A stretch of 64,000 bases of DNA, from NCBI RefSeq assembly GCF_032452875.1, contig NC_083881.1, forward strand, positions 60,209,689-60,273,688. The letters run 5' to 3'. Below the pieces are notes generated by a model. It did not search any database, had not been told where the DNA came from, and saw only the letters and a program-made list of their open reading frames with translations. A program made the translations under genes and the position numbers. The DNA is from Bos javanicus. Its lineage: Eukaryota; Chordata; Mammalia; Artiodactyla; Bovidae. Below are positions 59,179 through 64,000 of the stretch, piece after piece. The stretch's first letter is position 1, and each line of letters begins with the position of its first letter.

Positions 59179-59387
59179 GGGGCTTCCCCATGGCTTAGTG
59201 GTAAAGAATCCATCTGCCAGTGCAGGAGACATAGGAGATGCAGTTTCGATCCCTGGGTCGGAAAGACCACCGGGAGGAGGAAGTGGCAACCCACTCGTAT
59301 TCCAGCCTGAAAACCTCCATGGACAGAGGAGCATGGCCCGCTAGAGTCCAAAAGGTCACAAAGAGTCAGAAATGACTGAGCACAGGC
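59179..59387 (+). mobile_element. Bov-tA SINE (diverged)
   Basis: Head 'gggcttccccatggcttagt', a short internal insertion before box B, and a body with several changes. Near-matching flanks tatcacttt (about 59169) and tatcacctt (about 59393) may be its target-site duplication. Confidence 0.85.
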
Positions 59388-60376
59388 ACGCCTATCACCT
59401 TAACATGGGAAGGGCACCTATGAGAAAACAAATGGCTTTTAGGAGAGACCGACAGGCTCTTAGGAGAATAGATGGAGATACGATATTTCATGACAAGATC
59501 TATTTAGTGTGGTGCAAGCTTCTAGTCTCAGGTAGTAAGAGTCATCTTCCTGGAAGGGGATTTATGACAATTCAATTCTTTTTTGAAAGGCTCTGCTTTC
59601 AGGCAGATAAAGGAGTTCAGGGAGAAAAAAAAAGGCATCTATTCTCAGATGCCTTCAGCTCAAAATGATTTTTATGCCACAATGGCATATTCTGGACCTC
59701 ATCACTGCCATTTAATATGGAATAACCTTAAGTGATGGATTTTTAAAGTTCATAATTAGGTTCCATGAATTCAGGCAACAAATAGTTCTTGGAAACCCCC
59801 TAAGTGCCAGGCATTATGGTTGGGGTTATAGAGATGAAACCGTGATCTTTGTTCTCAATTGCAGACAGACTGGAGGTATATGGAGCTCTAATTTTTCCTG
59901 GCTTTGGTAATAAATTATATGCAGTGAACTTTTGGATGTGTAGGCTTAACTTGAATTTTGTGTGACTGTTTTTGAGTGAACACTTGCAATCTGGCATTTT
60001 CCCTTGTGCTTAGTAACCAGTCATAATTGCTGACATCACTGGGCTACATTTCTGATAAGTGAGCTTCAGCACCTGCCCAGAGCCTTCCCCTCAACACTGC
60101 TTTGTCCTCTTCTTTTCAGATGTCAAGTAGCAATCGAGGAAGGACACCTCACTTTTTCTGTTACATTTCATTGCCTCCAATAGAGAAATTGTGTTACAGT
60201 GATAGTAGTCATGAGTTCTGAGTCCTGAGGATCTGTTTACCCATAAATGCTTAAAATAAAATGAAGCAAATCATAATCTTAAAAAAAAAACAAACAGGAA
60301 ATTATTGGAGGCATAGATATAAAAATAGACTGTAATTCTGTTTTGTTAAAAGTCCTATTTAACACTGATTAAGTAA

Positions 60377-61746
60377 CTCAGCAGTGGCCATAGGACTGGA
60401 AAAGGTCAGTTTTCATTCCAATCCCAAAGAAAGACAATGCCAAAGAATGCTCAAACTACCACACAATTGCACTCATCTCACACGCTAGTAAAGTAATGCT
60501 CAAAATTCTCCGAGCCAGGCTTCAGCAATATGTGAACCATGAACTTCCTGATGTTCAAGCTGGATTTAGAAAAGGCAGAGGAACCAGAGATCAAATTGCC
60601 AACATCTGCTGCATCATGGAAAAAGCAAGAGAGTTCCAGAAAGGCATCTATTTCTGCTTTATTGACTATGCCAAAGCCTTTGACTGTGTGGATCACAATA
60701 AACTGTGGAAAATTCTGAAAGAGATGGGAATACCAGACCACCCGATCTGCCTCTTGAGAAATTTGTATGCAGGTCAGGAAGCAACAGTTAGAACTGGACA
60801 TGGAACAACAGACTGGTTCCAAATAGGAAAAGGAGTTCGTCAAGGCTGTATATTGTCACCCTGCTTATTTAACTTATATGCAGAGTACATCATGAGAAAC
60901 GCTGGACTGGAAGAAACACAAGCTGGAATCAAGATTGCCGGGAGAAATATCAATCACCTCAGATATGCAGATGATACCACCCTTATGGCAGAAAGTGGAG
61001 AGGAACTCAAAAGCCTCTTGATGAAAGTGAAAGTGGAGAGTGAAAAAGTTGGCTTAAAGCTCAACATTCAGAAAACGAAGATCATGGCATCTGGTCTGGT
61101 CACTTCATGGGAAATAGATGGGGAAACAGTGGAAACAGTGTCAGACTTTATTTTTCTGGGCTCCAAAATCACTACAGATGGTGACTGCAGCCATGAAATT
61201 AAAAAACGCTTACTCCTTGGAAGAAAGGTTATGACCAACCTAGACAGCATATTCAAAAGCAGAGACATTACTTTGCCAACAAAGGTCCGTCTAGTCAAGG
61301 CTTTGGTTTTTCCTGTGGTCATGTATGGATGTGAGAGTTGGACTGTGAAGAAGGCTGAGCGCCAAAGAATTGATGCTTTTGAACTGTGGTGTTGGAGAAG
61401 ACTCTTGAGAGTCCCTTGGACTGCAAGGAGATCCAACCAGTCCATTCTGAAGGAGATCAGCCCTGGGATTTGTTTGGAAGGAATAATGCTAAAGCTGAAA
61501 CTCCAGTACTTTGGCCACCTCATGTGAAGAGTTGACTCATTGGAAAAGACTCTGATGCTGGGAGGGATTGGGGGCAAGAGGAGAAGGGGACGACAGAGGA
61601 TGAGATGGCTGGATGGCATCACTGACTCGATGGATGTGAGTCTGAGTGAACTCCGGGAGTTGGTGATGGACAGGGAGGCCTGGTGTGCTGCGATTCATGG
61701 GGTCGCAGAGTCGGACACGACTGAGCAACTGATCTGATCTGATCTG
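60377..61746 (+). mobile_element. BovB LINE 3' half with long intact RT frame
   Basis: A 343-codon frame (60496-61527) encodes the RT palm in good order: FCFIDYAKAFDCVDHNKLW (motif A region), GVRQGCILSPCLFNLYAEYI, RYADDTTLM (catalytic YADD), then FIFLGSKITTDGDC and CESWTVKKAE. It stops at TGA 61525-61527 where sister copies have CGA or AGA; the same frame then continues to about 61737. It ends in (CTGAT)n. A short aagtaa repeat (60371-60376, 61747-61752) may be the target duplication. The endonuclease half is missing, so it cannot be autonomous. It shares GICLEG and GGKRRRGRQ variants with 15594-16059. Confidence 0.93.
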
Positions 61747-62149
61747 AAGTAATAGGCTTGGGACAAAACTGAGCATTCAGCTTTCAAATGTGCTTAGAGT
61801 CTACATTCCATGTTAACATTTCATAGAAGGATCTTGAAAACAACCCAGCCAGGGCTAGCAATTTTTTTGAGAAATGGAATTGTGCATGAATATGCAATCT
61901 GCACAGCTTTCCCACTTTGCTATTGGAGAAGTGAATCATCCTAATTATTCTACCTCATAATTTCTGGGAGAAATTCATTGGTCTCTCTTCCTTTCTCCCT
62001 TAAACATTTAAAGAATATTTATGTACTATAACAGGCATGAGGCATATTGTGATGAAACTACATCAACTAAATTAAAAAAATCTCTGGAGGATGGGATAAA
62101 AGTTCCCTAAAGCAGACCAGTAGGCAGCCAGGGCTAAGATCATGGGACT

Positions 62150-62335
62150 GGGGACTTCCCTGACAATCCAGTGGTTAAGACTTCATCTTTCAATGCAGGG
62201 GATGCAGGTTTGATCCTTAATCAGGGAGCTAAGATTCCACATGCCTCACAGTCAAAAACCCAAAACATAAAACAGAAGCAATATTGTAACAAATTCAGTA
62301 AAGACTTTAAAAATGGTCCACATTAAAAAAAAAAA
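62150..62335 (+). mobile_element. CHR-type tRNA-derived SINE
   Basis: Head 'ggacttccctgacaatccag', box-B-like 'aggtttgatccttaatc', then the alternative body 'acataaaacagaagcaatat' with an A-run tail. Confidence 0.83.
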
Positions 62336-62799
62336 ATTCTTAACAAAAAAAGTCACTGGATTAGAGAAGGGACAAGGAGAAAAGAATGTGGGTGACTTGA
62401 CTCTCTGATATGGAAAGGAACTCAGATCATGCAGAGCTTTATGAAGCTGTGTGATAACTGTTTTCCTTCATCCTAACAGTACAGGGAAGTCAATAAAAGA
62501 TGGAAAGTGGCTAGCGTGACTGGGGACAAGGTGACAGTACACAAACTAACTGCTCTGGTCTAGTCAAGAGATGCAGGTAGCACTCTGAGCAGGGCTGAAA
62601 GTATGGTGACTCAGGGTGTATGTCGGGGAGGGGATATGTTTGCTGACGGATTGGACTTGGTGATACCAGGGAAGAAGAGAGGTAGACATCAAGGGTGCCT
62701 CTTGAGTCTGTGGTTTGCCCAGTTGGATGAGTGATGGTGTGATTAATATTTCACACTTGGGGAGGCAAGGAGTATGGCAAGGTACTGTGGGACATTTCT

Positions 62800-63063
62800 T
62801 TTAAAGTATTTTATTTATTTTAAATTTCATTTATTTATGTTTTATTTTTGGCCTTGCTAGATCTTCATTGCTTCATTCGGGCTTTCTCTAGTTGTGGTGC
62901 GTGGGTTCTCACTATGGTGGCTTCTCTAATTGTGGAGCACCAGCTCTAGAGTGCATGGGCTCTGTTGCCCCTCAGCATGAGGGATCTTCCAGGACCAGGG
63001 ATCAAACCCATGTAACCGGTACTGGCAGGTGGACTCCCACCCACTGGACCATCAGGGAAGTCC
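62800..63063 (-). mobile_element. CHR-type tRNA-derived SINE
   Basis: Minus orientation: a T-rich tail on the left, 'ttttatttttggccttgcta', and the tRNA-like head (acttccctgatggtcc) at the right edge. Confidence 0.83.
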
Positions 63064-63451
63064 CTGTGGAGGACGTCTTTTTACAAAGCTGGTTATGCTT
63101 CTGAAGTTAGAATATAAACTGGAATCATGAAATTTGCTTTCCTAAGTCTTAGTGACTATGAGAAAGTTGAAAATTCAGCCAAGTGTTTTTCTCCCTAAGG
63201 CTCAAATGTCCTGTTGGATTTCTTTTTGATTCATTTGGGTTGAGCAAGTCCTGTAATAAATTTTAACGAAACAAAGTCACTTATTCCAAGATGAGCTTAG
63301 AAATGAAAATTCAGCAGGCCCATAAAAGAAAACACTTGAGATGCTTTCAATAATTATTTATAGTCTAATACAGTCTTAAGTAAAATCTTGTGTTATGTAA
63401 TATTATAACCCTACTGTTGGTTAGAGTTTATCCCAATTTATGTTCGGTCAC

Positions 63452-63785
63452 AAAAGGAGATCAAACCAGTCAATCCTAAAGGAAATCAACCCTGAATATT
63501 CATTGGAAGGACTGATGCTGAAGCTGAAGCTCCAATACTTTGGCTAGCTAATGTGAATAGCCAACTCTTTGGAAAAGACCCTGATGCTGGGAAAAACTGA
63601 ATGCAAAAGGAGAATAGAGAGGCAGAGGATAAGATAGGTAGTATCGCTAACTCAATGAGATAGTATCACTAACTCAATGGACATGAATCTGAGCAAACTC
63701 CGGGAGGTGGTGAAGGACAGAGGAGTCTGGTGTGCTGCAGTCCATGGGGTCTCAAAGCGTCAGACACGACTTAGAGACTGAACAA
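63452..63785 (+). mobile_element. BovB 3'-end fragment (older) with internal duplication
   Basis: Plus-strand BovB C-terminal region ('aaaccagtcaatcctaaagg' to 'gacacgacttagagactgaa') with many changes. A segment of about 21 bases, tagtatcgctaactcaatga and its near-copy, is tandemly repeated at about 63639-63680. Confidence 0.88.
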
Positions 63786-64000
63786 TAAGGTTTACACATA
63801 AGACAGCAAGTACATGCTCTTCTCTCCCTAAGAGCAGGTTTTAGACAAATTAGAAGGTTTTCAAGGGAGAACAGCCAAAGTAATGAGGAGCTGAAAGAAC
63901 TGATTTATGAGCCAAGATTAGAAGAGGTAAATGCATTTTGTTTGGCTAACTGACAAATAAAGGTGAAGTCAATCATCAGTAAGTACAAAGGAAACAATTA

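Larger units (their letters stand above)
52968..64000 (+). other. DPYS: DPYS intron 1 (partial)
   Basis: It begins with GTACCC and runs past the window's end; no further DPYS exon (expected to continue after ...GTK) is found. 53150-54870 appears unique. 55339-58145 is mostly AT-rich unique DNA with a MIR-like piece at 55795-55990, an (AT)n near 56810 and homopolymer runs. Bov-tA, Bov-A2, CHR and BovB copies occupy 54872-55338, 58147-59387 and 60377-63785. 59388-60370 and 61753-62149 hold nothing I can name. The minus-strand 129-residue ORF at 57511-57900 is unrecognised and has no gene context. Confidence 0.85.

Noticed and set aside
10856..59387. tRNA-like A/B boxes in many places, considered as tRNA genes
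   Set aside because: All belong to tRNA-derived SINE heads (Bov-tA, CHR). None has a complete cloverleaf with an acceptor stem and anticodon arm that I could verify.
61068..61622. 184-residue minus-strand open frame, and similar ones at 15396-15926 and 45548-45778
   Set aside because: These are antisense shadows of the BovB RT frame. The same peptide pattern recurs at every BovB copy.
4130..63785. Regularly repeated near-identical blocks, considered as a CRISPR-like or tandem array
   Set aside because: Spacing is irregular, orientation is mixed, and each block is a BovB or Bov-tA/Bov-A2 copy with its own insertion signature.

Overview
This is nuclear DNA of a mammal, almost certainly a bovid (cattle or a close relative such as bison, yak or buffalo; sheep and goat are not excluded). 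The evidence is the dense load of BovB (RTE-type) LINEs, Bov-tA and Bov-A2 SINEs, ruminant CHR-type tRNA SINEs and a bovine-type L1 3' end, together with short split exons flanked by consensus GT/AG splice sites. There is no bacterial, plasmid or phage character, no operon, no CRISPR array, and I recognised no RNA gene.

Two protein-coding genes lie in tandem on the + strand. (1) LRP12 (LDL receptor-related protein 12) occupies bases 1 to about 29,750. Five coding exons are present at 8140-8275, 18240-18442, 19735-20839, 22411-22543 and 27452-28318, followed by a roughly 1.4 kb 3'UTR. They encode the last 814 residues: most of the first CUB domain through five LDLR-A modules, a second CUB domain, the transmembrane helix and the complete cytoplasmic tail. 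The signal-peptide exon(s) lie left of the window. All exon phases fit, and the total agrees with the 859-residue human protein as I remember it. (2) DPYS (dihydropyrimidinase) begins at 52,704. Its first coding exon (52704-52967, 88 codons) sits in a GC-rich CpG island, and the rest of the window is its intron 1.

Layout: 1-8139 is an LRP12 intron containing a large nested BovB complex and a second BovB. 8276-18239 is an intron with L1 fragments, including one with an inverted 5' part and a BovB inside it. 18240-28318 holds the remaining LRP12 exons with SINE-rich introns, and 28319 to about 29,750 is the 3'UTR. From about 29.75 to 52.5 kb is an intergenic region built largely of degenerate L1, BovB (two copies with internal inversions), Bov-tA and CHR SINEs and old MIR pieces. 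52.5-53.15 kb is the DPYS promoter, first exon and CpG island. 53-64 kb is DPYS intron 1, with a relatively intact BovB reverse-transcriptase fragment at 60.4-61.7 kb.

The two genes have unrelated roles: an endocytic-type membrane receptor and a cytosolic enzyme of pyrimidine breakdown. Their tandem order matches the human 8q22 arrangement as I recall it. I found no convincing undescribed biological system. The most informative material is retrotransposition history: target-site duplications that resolve nested insertions, two BovB copies with 5' inversions of the twin-priming kind, a re-used SINE target site, and BovB subfamily and tail variation. No alignment or database search was run. Repeat-family names are from memory of consensus sequences, and repeat ends are approximate unless a target-site duplication is quoted.
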